A program made the position numbers and the translations under genes. Below, in pieces: positions 16,338 through 25,210 of a stretch of DNA of 64,000 nt. Source of the stretch: Aquirufa lenticrescens (GTDB lineage: Bacteria > Bacteroidota > Bacteroidia > Cytophagales > Spirosomataceae); NCBI RefSeq assembly GCF_019916085.1, contig NZ_CP049834.1, positions 527,501 through 591,500 of the forward strand, given 5' to 3'. Under the pieces are notes generated by a model. It made no database searches. It was not told the DNA's origin and saw only the letters and a program-made list of their open reading frames with translations. Within the stretch, counting starts at the first letter, position 1; every line of letters begins with the position of its first letter.

Positions 16338-17393
16338 ATGTGGCAGGTTATTAATTCTAGGAAAACGAAGCGCACCTTTCAGGTGTTGTTTAACCTGATT
16401 CTTTGGGGAATGTGGGTAGGTTTACCTTTATTAAGTCCAGTGCATCAAACCCACGAAGTGGCTCATCCGCACCCGCATGACAACCCGGAATTCTCAGAGC
16501 ATATTTGGGTAGAGTTGATCACGGTGATGCCCTTGTTCTATGTGATCACGTTGTTATTGATTCCCTATGTATTTAAGAAGAAAGGGATTTGGGTATTTTT
16601 CGCTGTTTTGATTGTGACGAATGTGGCATTCTTTCTATTGCAAACGTTATTTCATCATACTTTTTTAGAATTTGAACATAAGCACGGCACAGCTCCTGAG
16701 ATTTTAGGGGTGTTTCCGCTGATCATGGTGTCCGCTATAGCCTCTGCTTATGGCTTATTACTAGAGTTTTTGGAGCAAGATGCAAATAAGGAGGAACAGA
16801 AAAATGAGCAGTTGAAATCAGAGTTAGCCTTTTTGAGATCTCAGATTAGTCCGCATTTTATCTTTAATATTTTGAATAGTATTGTGTATTTGATACGAAC
16901 CAAAGCCTCAGAAAAAGCAGAAGATGTAACGATGCGTTTGTCTTCTTTGATGCGTTATATGCTGTACGATTCAGATCAAACGATGGTTCCCTTAACAAAT
17001 GAATTAGCGTATTTGGAGAATTATATCGATCTCCAAAAAATGCGCTTTGACGGAAATGTCGATTTTATTTTCCAAGTGAAAGGGAATGGAGCTGGTCATA
17101 TGATCGAGCCCATGTTATTGATTCCCTTTGTGGAAAATGCGGTAAAACATGGAGTGGGTTTAGTTGATAAACCATTTATCTATGTGACCCTAGAGACCAC
17201 AGAACATGGATTTCATTTTGTAGTAAAGAACAAAAAGGGCAAAGAGGAACAGGTATTTAAGGACCCTAGTTCTGGAATAGGATTGAAGAATGTGAAGCGT
17301 CGTTTGGAATTATTATACCCTAACAAGCATACCTTAACGATTGAGGAGGATGATGTAAATTTCTCCGTAGAACTAAACCTAACTTTGAAATAA
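16338..17393 (+). CDS. LytS-type membrane sensor histidine kinase
   Basis: A 352-residue kinase of the His_kinase (PF06580) family, partner of the LytTR regulator that follows. Four membrane helices lie at about residues 15-33, 58-80, 84-105 and 122-145. They are followed by a coiled linker, the phospho-acceptor segment SQISPHFIFNILNS (His173), the N-box PFVENAVKHGV and the G-box SGIGLKNVKRRLELLYP. The first periplasmic loop (HQTHEVAHPHPHDN, with six His between 36 and 55) and the second (HHTFLEFEHKHG, 106-117) are unusually rich in histidine, which suggests metal or pH sensing; that is inference. The start at 16338 is preferred to a TTG at 16308. Confidence 0.88.
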   Translation: MWQVINSRKTKRTFQVLFNLILWGMWVGLPLLSPVHQTHEVAHPHPHDNPEFSEHIWVELITVMPLFYVITLLLIPYVFKKKGIWVFFAVLIVTNVAFFLLQTLFHHTFLEFEHKHGTAPEILGVFPLIMVSAIASAYGLLLEFLEQDANKEEQKNEQLKSELAFLRSQISPHFIFNILNSIVYLIRTKASEKAEDVTMRLSSLMRYMLYDSDQTMVPLTNELAYLENYIDLQKMRFDGNVDFIFQVKGNGAGHMIEPMLLIPFVENAVKHGVGLVDKPFIYVTLETTEHGFHFVVKNKKGKEEQVFKDPSSGIGLKNVKRRLELLYPNKHTLTIEEDDVNFSVELNLTLK

Positions 17394-17394
17394 G

Positions 17395-18111
17395 ATGGTA
17401 AAAATGAACTGCATTGTCGTGGACGACGAAGTGATGGGCCGTAAATTACTGGAGGAAAATGTGAAGCAAATTCCTTTTTTGAATCTAGTGGGTTCTTGTT
17501 CGAATGCGTTCGAGGCGATGGAGGTGCTGAAAAAGGAGCAGGTTGATTTACTTTTCTTAGATATTCAAATGCCTGGCTTGTTAGGTACGTCGTTCTTGTC
17601 TTCTTTGGCTATAAAACCTCTCGTGATTTTTGTGACGGCCTATGCAAATTATGCAGTGGAGAGTTATAATCTCGATGCTGTAGATTACTTAATGAAGCCG
17701 GTTAGTTTAGATCGTTTCGTGTTGAGTGCGAATAAGGCGTATCATATTTTTGTGGGTAAAAATGTAGTAGAAAAGGAACCTTTAGCCGATTTCTTTTTCG
17801 TTAATGTGGAGTATTCGTTAGTTCGTATTTCAGTACCTACTGTAACTCATATAGAAGGATTAAAAGATTACGTAAAGATCTACGTGGAAGGAGAGAAATA
17901 TCCCATTTTGACTAAGCAGACGATGAAAAGTGTCGAGGCCAAAGTCATGCCGCACGGTTTTATGCGGGTTCATAAATCATTTATTGTAAATCTTCAGAAG
18001 ATCGAATCGATCAAGCAGCAGCGCATTAAAATAGGGAACTACGAAATTGCAGTGAGTGATTCACATGTAGGAGAATTAATGGAACGACTTAACGCAAGTA
18101 GGCTAAGTTAA
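17395..18111 (+). CDS. LytTR-family response regulator
   Basis: A 238-residue regulator. The receiver domain spans 1-120 with acidic pocket Asp10-Asp11, phospho-acceptor Asp56 (LFLDIQMPG), Thr81 and Lys101. The LytTR DNA-binding domain spans about 140-236 (FVNVEYSLVRISVPTVTHIEGLKDYVKI..., FMRVHKSFIVNLQKIESIK). It starts 1 nt after the kinase stop; MNCIVVDDE three codons in is an equally possible start. Its last 23 nt overlap the end of the TonB receptor gene on the other strand, which is a plausible regulatory target on position alone. Confidence 0.93.
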   Translation: MVKMNCIVVDDEVMGRKLLEENVKQIPFLNLVGSCSNAFEAMEVLKKEQVDLLFLDIQMPGLLGTSFLSSLAIKPLVIFVTAYANYAVESYNLDAVDYLMKPVSLDRFVLSANKAYHIFVGKNVVEKEPLADFFFVNVEYSLVRISVPTVTHIEGLKDYVKIYVEGEKYPILTKQTMKSVEAKVMPHGFMRVHKSFIVNLQKIESIKQQRIKIGNYEIAVSDSHVGELMERLNASRLS

Positions 18112-19993
18112 GCTGTAACCCGATGTGAAAGTTTCTGCCTGGTGAAGGATTGTAAAAGCGACCACCAGCGGCGTTTAGATCTGGACCTGAGGAATAGTGC
18201 TCATCACCTAGATTATCTACGGCAGCCCAGAGTGTCCAGCGTTTTTTTGCATAACTTATTTTTGTATTCCAAAGGCGGTAGGAGCCCATTTGCTCCGTAT
18301 TAGCATCATTTAAGAATTGGTAATCCACGAATTGGAAGTTTTGCATGATACTCAATCCGGAAGGATGTTTCCAAAGAAGCGTACTTGCTTGCTGATAGGG
18401 TGTTGTTCCAGTCAAGAAATTTCCATTGGCAAATCGGAAGTTTTGCCAAGTATGTGATTGTTCAAGAGTTAGCCTAGGAGTAATTAGCCAGGAGGCACTC
18501 AATTCCAAACCTTGCTGAGTTGTTGATCCTGCATTCGTGAAATAGTCTGATCCATCAATAGCTCTGCGAACAACAATGGTTTCGTCTAAGTTGAATTGAT
18601 AAATGCTCAGATCCCAATTGAATTTCGCGTACTTTCCGCGATAAGTAAGCTCGTGGTTCCAGCCATTTTCAGCTTTCAAATCTCGATTAATTTCTCCGTA
18701 TGATGGTCTTAATTCACTAATGCTGGGAGGAGAATAGCCATGTGCTACTTTGGCGACAATACTCTGATGCTTGCCTAGTTTGCGCAAAATAGCTAGGCGT
18801 GGCGAGAAGATGGCCTCATTACCTAGGTACTCCGTCCAATAACTACTTAAACTGCCGGAAAGGGTAAAAATCCAATTTGCTAAACCCGCATATTCATTTT
18901 GTAAGAAGAGGCTTCCTTGCTGGACATGCGTGTTTTGGGTGAGTGTCAAGTTCCCTTGAACCCCATAATAATTCCCGTAGGTGGAGCTATTCATCTGTCC
19001 ATTTTGGTATTCAAATCCCAGATCGCTGTTGATTACTCCCTTTCTATGCAGTACCCCCCGTGTGGAATAATTAGGTTCATGTCGAATTTCATAGTTTCTG
19101 ATAGTCGGATTTTCTACATCATTCACTTGTACAGCCTGGCTTAAATCCCAAGCCCATACGTTATTCAACACCTGTGAAGCCCGCGCATTTAAACCAAAAC
19201 TTTTAATTTTAAACGTCGCCTCTTGTTGTTGCGCGCTTCTGAAAAGGCCTGCCGCAGGTCTTGCTTGCTTTGGATCAGCCAGGAATTGAGCCTTAGTTAA
19301 GCCTCCTGGGGTTTGATAAGCTAAATCTACATAATAGGCACTCAAGTCAACATTCAAATCATTCGTGAATCGGTGGTGGAATTCGTACGAAATCCATTGT
19401 TTTTTTACGGCAGATTGAGCACGATATCCCTCCTGTTGATTAAAGGAGGCAAAAAGTCGGTGATTTTCGGCAGATAAATCGATAGTCGTATTTAATCCGC
19501 CCAAGGAATGGTAAACCGTCTCAGTATTCAATGAATGACCCCGTGCCACACTTTCAAATAGTAAAGCTCCCCCCGTTCCCGCCCCATAAATTCCAGCAGC
19601 TGGTCCCTTAGTGACCGTTAAGGAAGAAAACAATGCGGGTTCTAATAATGAGATATAGGTGTTATTTCCGGCATCTGTGAAAGGTATCTGATTCCAGTAG
19701 ACTTTGGTATTTCGAACGCCAAATGGTGCTCTAAGTGAGCTACCTCTTATGGCAATTCGGTAACTGCCTGGAGATCTTTCTTCCATCCGAATACCTGCCA
19801 TTGAATTAAGCGTGGTTACAAATTGTGTTGAGCTGTAACGCTGAAGATCTGCACTGCGAACAAAGGCATCTGGGGTAGTAAGTGCACTGCGTTTTTGTTC
19901 AAATACATAGACCTTTACTTCCTCTAATACTTTAGTGGAATCCGTTTTTGCAAAAGCTGTATAGTAAAAAAGGAGGAGTAGTAATTTCTTCAT
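18089..19993 (-). CDS. TonB-dependent outer-membrane receptor
   Basis: A 634-residue receptor. A signal peptide of about 15 residues (MKKLLLLLFYYTAFA) is followed directly by a short TonB-box region and the plug domain. The plug carries LNSMAGIRMEERSPGSYRIAIRGSS at about 60-85, IPFTDAGNNTYISLLEP, and VTKGPAAGIYGAGTGGALLFES. A 22-strand barrel occupies the rest. It lacks the N-terminal carboxypeptidase-like domain of SusC receptors, so it more likely imports a metal chelate, siderophore or cofactor than a glycan; the ligand is not predictable. It begins 1 nt after the gene at 19995-20765, so the two are an operon. Its 3' end overlaps the LytTR gene by 23 nt. Confidence 0.9.
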   Translation of the reverse strand: MKKLLLLLFYYTAFAKTDSTKVLEEVKVYVFEQKRSALTTPDAFVRSADLQRYSSTQFVTTLNSMAGIRMEERSPGSYRIAIRGSSLRAPFGVRNTKVYWNQIPFTDAGNNTYISLLEPALFSSLTVTKGPAAGIYGAGTGGALLFESVARGHSLNTETVYHSLGGLNTTIDLSAENHRLFASFNQQEGYRAQSAVKKQWISYEFHHRFTNDLNVDLSAYYVDLAYQTPGGLTKAQFLADPKQARPAAGLFRSAQQQEATFKIKSFGLNARASQVLNNVWAWDLSQAVQVNDVENPTIRNYEIRHEPNYSTRGVLHRKGVINSDLGFEYQNGQMNSSTYGNYYGVQGNLTLTQNTHVQQGSLFLQNEYAGLANWIFTLSGSLSSYWTEYLGNEAIFSPRLAILRKLGKHQSIVAKVAHGYSPPSISELRPSYGEINRDLKAENGWNHELTYRGKYAKFNWDLSIYQFNLDETIVVRRAIDGSDYFTNAGSTTQQGLELSASWLITPRLTLEQSHTWQNFRFANGNFLTGTTPYQQASTLLWKHPSGLSIMQNFQFVDYQFLNDANTEQMGSYRLWNTKISYAKKRWTLWAAVDNLGDEHYSSGPDLNAAGGRFYNPSPGRNFHIGLQLNLAYLR

Positions 19994-19994
19994 C

Positions 19995-20765
19995 TTAGAA
20001 GAAATAAGTGAGTAAAGTAGAAGGAATTATGGCTTGCGATGCCTTAATTGACTTTGACTTGGGATTTTCTGCCCCACCTAAATTGAGTGTTTCTAGATTC
20101 AAAGTCCAGCCGAATTTACCTTTAACTACCTGAATTTTAGCCTTGAAATTTAAATGTTTATCAGACACTAAGGATTGAAATGGAACACCAACATATCGGC
20201 CATATAAGGTTACTTCCTCATATAAAGGTTCAAATACTTGAGCTTGAATTTGGAAGGTCGTTTTTCCTGGGATAACTAGTCCCATTCCTCCACTTATCCC
20301 GTGTAGAGAGTATTTTTCTTCCTCGATATATTCAGACCTTAGGGAGCTGATTTTTCTAGCTAATGATCGACTGTAAAAACTCAATAAGGGTGTTAGATGA
20401 ACGTTTTTTTTGCGTTTATTCGTGTTCCACATCAATCCGGCTTCCGCTTCTCCACCTCGGTAGCTAGCCTGCAATACTTCGTTAGGTTGAATTGGTTGAT
20501 TGAAATTGTTCATCGGAGGTTCAATGAACGTATAGGTTTGTCTATCGATCGCTGTTCCTGTGAGATTTCCCATCGTTTTTAAGGCGATGAATGTTTTGCG
20601 ATTTTTTTCCGGGTTTTGGAAAGAGATTTCTGCGGCGAAATCCAAAGTCATTTGTTGTTCGTGCCACGAAATGAGGGAAGTTCCTACACCCGAATTAAAT
20701 CGGAATTTTTGGCCAAAACTGACAAAGGTAATCGCTAGAAATAGGAGGATTATACGAAATCTCAT
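19995..20765 (-). CDS. Outer-membrane barrel-like protein paired with the TonB receptor
   Basis: A 256-residue protein, not recognised by family. I use the ATG at 20765 (MRFRIILLFLAITFVSFGQ), because that gives a clean signal peptide; an upstream in-frame ATG at 20816 would add 17 residues and overlap the next gene. The mature protein is strand-rich (VHLTPLLSFYSR, FQIQAQVFEPLYEEVTLYGRYVG, FGWTLNLETLNLGG) and ends in an aromatic residue (LLTYFF), as many outer-membrane barrels do. Being first in an operon with a TonB-dependent receptor suggests an accessory role in the same uptake system. Confidence 0.6.
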   Translation of the reverse strand: MRFRIILLFLAITFVSFGQKFRFNSGVGTSLISWHEQQMTLDFAAEISFQNPEKNRKTFIALKTMGNLTGTAIDRQTYTFIEPPMNNFNQPIQPNEVLQASYRGGEAEAGLMWNTNKRKKNVHLTPLLSFYSRSLARKISSLRSEYIEEEKYSLHGISGGMGLVIPGKTTFQIQAQVFEPLYEEVTLYGRYVGVPFQSLVSDKHLNFKAKIQVVKGKFGWTLNLETLNLGGAENPKSKSIKASQAIIPSTLLTYFF

Positions 20766-20784
20766 AGAAACAAATATAGCTGAT

Positions 20785-21549
20785 TTACCAATACTTACCC
20801 TGTTTTTTAAAGGCAAAAATCAATCCTCTGGCTATGATTACCAAGTGGTTGATTAAATTTGGTAAAAAGCCAAAATGTGATTTTAACACTTGGTATCTTT
20901 CCTTCCAAGATCTTTTAAGATTTTGGACCGATGCCCCGCCCATCAAGTAGTTGCAAATAGGCGCTTCGGATTTCAGAACAAAATGACTTTTTTTCAAAAC
21001 ATGAATCTCCCAATCGATGTCAGAACTTAATCGATATTCCAGATTAAATAAGGGAGCAATACTGCGTTTGGCAATGAAAGCCTGATGACAAACTAACATG
21101 CCATTCTTGAAATTTCTCCAGCTTAAATGTGCAGGCAAACGATGAGGCGTCACCTCGCTGCGAAGACCCAAAGACTGTCCCTCATTATTCACGAAAACGG
21201 CTTCTCCATAGAGCACATCGGGATTCCCGGCTAGTTCTAGTAGGATGCTTTTTAAGGTAGTTGAAGAAGCAAATGTGTCCCCGGCATTTAAAAAAAGGAC
21301 ATATTCACCTTTGGCCCTATTTAATCCTTTATTCATTGCATCGTAAATCCCTTGGTCTTTTTCAGAAATGAATGATTGAATATGACTTTTATTAGCCTCA
21401 ATTATAGCCAATGTCCGGTCTTTCGACGCCCCATCCACCACGATATACTCGATTTCCTCCGCACAGCCTTGTTCGAATACACTTTTAAATGTGCGTTCGA
21501 TGTAGGCCTCAGCCTGGTAGGTGATGGTGATGATACTAAGCTTGGGCAT
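20785..21549 (-). CDS. Family 2 glycosyltransferase
   Basis: A 254-residue GT-A enzyme of the WcaA-like type that adds a sugar to a lipid-linked glycan at the inner face of the membrane. It begins MPKLSIITITYQAE; the donor-binding motif EYIVVDGASKDRT and the metal-binding FLNAGDTF (in place of DxD) follow. The acceptor side shows LSSDIDWEIHVLKKS. I chose the ATG at 21549; an extension to 21573 lies deeper in the upstream gene. It overlaps that gene by 14 nt, so it is the last member of the polysaccharide operon. Confidence 0.88.
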   Translation of the reverse strand: MPKLSIITITYQAEAYIERTFKSVFEQGCAEEIEYIVVDGASKDRTLAIIEANKSHIQSFISEKDQGIYDAMNKGLNRAKGEYVLFLNAGDTFASSTTLKSILLELAGNPDVLYGEAVFVNNEGQSLGLRSEVTPHRLPAHLSWRNFKNGMLVCHQAFIAKRSIAPLFNLEYRLSSDIDWEIHVLKKSHFVLKSEAPICNYLMGGASVQNLKRSWKERYQVLKSHFGFLPNLINHLVIIARGLIFAFKKQGKYW

Positions 21550-22741
21550 AATAGGCGAGGTGTTGCTGGGCAACGGTGGTTTGATTGTATAATTGTAAGG
21601 CGCGTTCTCTGGATTTCAATCCTGAGGAAGTAGATTCTAGGCACCAGTTTATTCCTTTTGCCAACTCTTTTGGGTCAAATGCCTGAGCGACATACCCCGT
21701 CACTTCATGTTCAATCATTTCTGGAATTCCCCCCACTTCGAATCCGACGCAGGCCGTGCCACAAGCCATGGCTTCCATGATCGTATTGGGTAGATTTTCT
21801 TCCAAAGAAGGCGTGACAAACACATCTGCAGCGGCATAAATATCGCGCATTCGAGCTGGGTCTGAAACCTGCCCGAAATTATGCGCTTTCAAAGGTAATT
21901 CTTCCGCCATCTCTCCACCCACAATTAGAAGTTCAGTGGTAGAAGAATCCAAATACGGTAAGGCCTCTTTCAATAGATGAAACCCTTTAGCCGGTGCATT
22001 AACACGCATGGCAACGAAAAGAACATATTTCTTGTTCGGATCTAATCCTAATCCAGTAGCGTTTGGCGAAAAGAATTCCGTATCAATCGCGTTCGGGATT
22101 GTTTTAATAGAGTGACCTCCCAAAATGCTACTTTGTTTCGCCCTATTTCCTAGCCAATCACTACAGGTTATAATGTGCAGGTTTTTCGAAGCAAACCCTG
22201 TTTTCTTCGCCTCCCACATTCTATGCGAAAGATCATTTGGATTCGGATTTATTAAGAATTTGCAATCCCCACAGCTCTGCTGAAAATGTTCGCATGCACT
22301 GCTGTGATGACAACCACCTGTAAAGGCCCACATATCGTGCAAGGTCCAGAAAACAGGTTTGTTCAATCGAGTCAACGACGCGATATCGCTAACAGATAAA
22401 AAACCAAAATTCACCCAATGCAAATGCACGATATCTGCTTGTTGAATCAGCGGATGTTTCGAAATATCACTCCCAAACACACCAGGGTTAAATAAGAATC
22501 GAATTGATTTGTCTTTCTCGAAACGCAAAAAGAACAAGCGCTCTGCAATGAATTTCAACCAAGAAATCAGACCATTGCCGAATTTTAAGGCATTGGATGT
22601 ATTCCCTTTTTCTCTGACGATAAAGTCCACTCGATGCCCCTCTTTTTCCAAAGCCACTTTTAATCTGCCCGCCGCAATCCCAGCCCCGCCATTGCTGTCG
22701 TGGTAGGAGAGGAGGACGATATGTAGCTTTTTAAAAGACAT
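21536..22741 (-). CDS. Family 4 glycosyltransferase
   Basis: A 401-residue GT-B enzyme with retaining mechanism. The N-terminal domain opens with HIVLLSYHDSNGGAGIAAGRLKVAL and has the TLHDMWAFTGGCHH ... CGDCKFL cysteine-containing loop found in one branch of exopolysaccharide GT4 enzymes. The C-terminal donor domain has KKYVLFVAMRV..KGFHLLKEAL and the E-x7-E motif in SLEENLPNTIMEAMACG. Its ATG overlaps the wecB stop by one base (TAATG), so it is translated in concert with wecB. Confidence 0.9.
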   Translation of the reverse strand: MSFKKLHIVLLSYHDSNGGAGIAAGRLKVALEKEGHRVDFIVREKGNTSNALKFGNGLISWLKFIAERLFFLRFEKDKSIRFLFNPGVFGSDISKHPLIQQADIVHLHWVNFGFLSVSDIASLTRLNKPVFWTLHDMWAFTGGCHHSSACEHFQQSCGDCKFLINPNPNDLSHRMWEAKKTGFASKNLHIITCSDWLGNRAKQSSILGGHSIKTIPNAIDTEFFSPNATGLGLDPNKKYVLFVAMRVNAPAKGFHLLKEALPYLDSSTTELLIVGGEMAEELPLKAHNFGQVSDPARMRDIYAAADVFVTPSLEENLPNTIMEAMACGTACVGFEVGGIPEMIEHEVTGYVAQAFDPKELAKGINWCLESTSSGLKSRERALQLYNQTTVAQQHLAYYAQA

Positions 22742-23838
22742 TAAGCAAAAATTTCAGCTAGTTGTGCCGCGATTCTTTCGGCTGCCTTACCATCCCAAAG
22801 CGGAGGAATACTTCCTTTCTTTACCTTGCCCGCCAATATCTCTTGCAAGGCAGCATAGGTTTTCTTCGGATCTAAATCAGATAATAATTGATTCGTACCT
22901 AAAGTCACCGTGATTGGACGTTCCGTCGAATCACGGAAGGTTAAACAAGGGACTTCTAAATAGGTCGTTTCCTCTTGAATTCCGCCTGAATCCGTTAAGA
23001 TCGCGGTCGCATTTGACATCAATTGAATGAATTCTAAATAGCCCAAAGGTTCGGTCATAATCAAGTTTTGTGCCCGATCTAATCGCTCCGCTAAGCCAAA
23101 TTTCTCCATGTGCGCCCGCGTTCTCGGGTGGATAGGGAAGATGATTTTCGTATCCTTACTGCTTAATTCGATTAATTCTAGAATGGATTCAAGCCCCTCT
23201 TTTGTGTCCACATTCGCTGGGCGGTGCATGGTCATGACGATATAATCGCCTTTAGAGACTCCAAGGTCCTCTAAGATGGTTGTTGTTTTCGCTTTCTCTT
23301 GGTAGCGCACCAGCGAGTCAATCATCACATTGCCAGAGAAGAAAACACGCTCATCTGCTACACCTTCATTTTTCAAGTGTTGCAATCCGCTTTCCTCTGT
23401 CACAAACAAATAATCTGCCACACTATCCGTTAAGATACGATTTAATTCTTCTGGCATGGTGCGATCAAAGCTGCGTAACCCTGCCTCAACGTGAGCCACT
23501 TTTATCCCCATTTTGATGGCAACTAGGGTACAGGCCAAAGTCGATGTAACATCCCCCACCACAATAATCAAGTCTGGTTTTTCAGCTGCTACGATTTTCT
23601 CAAAGGCTACCATAATCTTCGCCGTCACTTCCGTGTGGCTTCCACCACCAATTCCTAGGAAGAAATCAGGTGTCGGTAATTCCAGTTGCGTAAAAAATAC
23701 ATCACTCATTTTCGCGTCAAAATGCTGACCCGTATGAACGATCTTCGATGTCCATCCGGTTAACTTTTGGATCGCACGATGTAACGGTGCCACTTTCATG
23801 AAATTAGGGCGAGCGCCTACGACTTGAATTACTTTCAT
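22741..23838 (-). CDS. wecB: UDP-N-acetylglucosamine 2-epimerase (non-hydrolysing)
   Basis: A 365-residue cytoplasmic enzyme that interconverts UDP-GlcNAc and UDP-ManNAc, supplying ManNAc-type precursors for surface polysaccharide. Family motifs: VVGARPNFMKVAPLHRAI at the start, HTGQHFDAKMSDVFF, HVEAGLRSFDRTMPEE (catalytic His/Glu region), VTMHRPANVD and LTDSGGIQEE, which binds the UDP moiety. It is full length. Its promoter side faces a heptad repeat array at 23871-23942. The next two genes overlap its 3' end, forming an operon wecB-GT4-GT2. No UDP-ManNAc dehydrogenase (wecC) is seen nearby. Confidence 0.94.
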   Translation of the reverse strand: MKVIQVVGARPNFMKVAPLHRAIQKLTGWTSKIVHTGQHFDAKMSDVFFTQLELPTPDFFLGIGGGSHTEVTAKIMVAFEKIVAAEKPDLIIVVGDVTSTLACTLVAIKMGIKVAHVEAGLRSFDRTMPEELNRILTDSVADYLFVTEESGLQHLKNEGVADERVFFSGNVMIDSLVRYQEKAKTTTILEDLGVSKGDYIVMTMHRPANVDTKEGLESILELIELSSKDTKIIFPIHPRTRAHMEKFGLAERLDRAQNLIMTEPLGYLEFIQLMSNATAILTDSGGIQEETTYLEVPCLTFRDSTERPITVTLGTNQLLSDLDPKKTYAALQEILAGKVKKGSIPPLWDGKAAERIAAQLAEIFA

Positions 23839-23870
23839 TATTTCTATTTATAAAATCTAATTTACAAAGT

Positions 23871-23942
23871 TTAGATTAGAGATAAGAGAGTAAAGAGTAG
23901 AGATATTGTTCTCTATTATCTATACTCTATAATCTCTGCTCT
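23871..23942. repeat. Palindromic heptad array (AGAGATA / CTATACT type)
   Basis: Strict 7-nt units on the plus strand: TTAGATT, AGAGATA, AGAGAGT, AAAGAGT, AGAGATA, TTGTTCT, CTATTAT, CTATACT, CTATAAT, CTCTGCT. The right half is the reverse complement class of the left half, so the whole can fold into one long AU-rich hairpin centred near 23906. It abuts the mini-hairpin array at 23944. Confidence 0.85.
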
Positions 23943-23943
23943 G

Positions 23944-24026
23944 CCTTCGGACTAAGCGACGAAGTCGCGACTAAGCCGCAGGCGACTAAGTCACGCAGTG
24001 ACGACTAGCGCTCGTCGCTTCGCGAC
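23944..24026 (-). repeat. Mini-hairpin array with GACTAA/TTAGTC linkers
   Basis: Consecutive perfect hairpins: CC-TTC-GG (23944-23950), GCGAC-GAA-GTCGC (23956-23968), GCC-GCA-GGC (23975-23983), GTCAC-GCA-GTGAC (23990-24002) and GTCGC-TTC-GCGAC (24014-24026). The linkers are GACTAA or close to it. Read on the minus strand, the linker is TTAGTC and the array begins at the TAG stop of the glycosyltransferase; the last hairpin is inside its coding end. Confidence 0.9.
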
Positions 24027-25210
24027 ATCGCACCCCTAAACGCCTCCATATAATTCCCCAGCACTGAATGTATGTTAATCTCTTTCTCAATAATCTCTCT
24101 CGAGCGCTGGCCCATCTTCGTAATCATCGCTGGATTTGAAAATAGCTTTTCAATTACCTCTTGCAAACTTTCCAAAGAACCCGATTCAAAGTAATGTCCA
24201 TTATATCCTTCCCGTACTAATCGTTTTTCGGTACCATCTGCCACGGAACATATGACGGGTTTGGAGAAACACATCGCCTCGTTAATGGACAATCCGCCCA
24301 TGCCAGCTAAAACATAGATGCCCGATTCGCAGGTGATTTTGCCTAGTTCTTTGGGGTCATAAATACCTCCGTGAAACTGGATGAAATCGTGTCCTGAAGC
24401 CTGCGCTTTTAAAGCTTCCATCTCCGGCCCGTCACCTACAATACTTAATTCGGTCTGCGGGTATTTCGCTCGTAATGCAATGGCCGCTTCGATCAATAAA
24501 TCGACCTGCTTCCATTTGACCAGTCGTCCGATATGCAAGAGTCGGAATGAATTAGCGGCAACGTCTTTTAGTTCGTTAGCCGTGGCTAATAGCGCATCGG
24601 TGTCTGGGGAATTCGCCGTGATAAATACCTTCTCCGCCGGAACGCCATAGCTTCCGTGTAAAGCAACGGCCTCATCTAAATAATTAATGTGGGCGTCTAC
24701 CAGATTAGAGAAACGCTTTCTTGTTTCGCGCACGATGAAGAATTTTAATCGGGCCAAAAGAGAGGGATTCGACTGGTGCGCTTGGTTGTTTTCGGTTACC
24801 CCACCACCTTGTAAATAATAGGAGATGGCATTGTTATAATGGGGAACTTGGAAGGGGATTTCTTTGGAAATAAGCGCCACTTTGTGCTTGCGCAGGAAAC
24901 GGTACCAGCCCGGATAAAAGACGAAAGAGGCCTGGTAGGGCCAGTTGACCATTAAGACGTCTGGTTTTTCTGCCAATATCAATTCCTCCAACCCGCGGAA
25001 AAACTTCTTTCCATAATAGGTCGTGTATTCCTCGCGACGGAAGACCTTGAATTCGATGCCTTTGTCCGATGTATACACCCCAGCGCCCAGTGTAGCCCCT
25101 TTTTCTGTGGGCACCACCACGCAAACCTCCACCCCATAATCGCGTTGCAATTTGTTTAGGACTAGGTTATAATAGTGAGGCAGGCCACCGGCCAGGGACA
25201 TTATTTTCAT
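24005..25210 (-). CDS. Family 4 glycosyltransferase
   Basis: A 401-residue GT-B glycosyltransferase. The N-terminal domain begins MKIMSLAGGLPHYYNLVLNKLQRDYG, typical of enzymes that locate their acceptor through a GGxxxY-like loop. The donor domain has FRLLHIGRLVKWKQVDLLIEAA, LSIVGDGPEM and an E near SINEAMCFSKPV. The last codons (SRSDER) are written by a mini-hairpin repeat that also supplies the TAG stop, so the C-terminus has probably been altered by repeat insertion. Its ATG overlaps the flippase stop by 4 nt (ATGA), so the two are co-translated. Confidence 0.88.
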   Translation of the reverse strand: MKIMSLAGGLPHYYNLVLNKLQRDYGVEVCVVVPTEKGATLGAGVYTSDKGIEFKVFRREEYTTYYGKKFFRGLEELILAEKPDVLMVNWPYQASFVFYPGWYRFLRKHKVALISKEIPFQVPHYNNAISYYLQGGGVTENNQAHQSNPSLLARLKFFIVRETRKRFSNLVDAHINYLDEAVALHGSYGVPAEKVFITANSPDTDALLATANELKDVAANSFRLLHIGRLVKWKQVDLLIEAAIALRAKYPQTELSIVGDGPEMEALKAQASGHDFIQFHGGIYDPKELGKITCESGIYVLAGMGGLSINEAMCFSKPVICSVADGTEKRLVREGYNGHYFESGSLESLQEVIEKLFSNPAMITKMGQRSREIIEKEINIHSVLGNYMEAFRGAMSRSDER

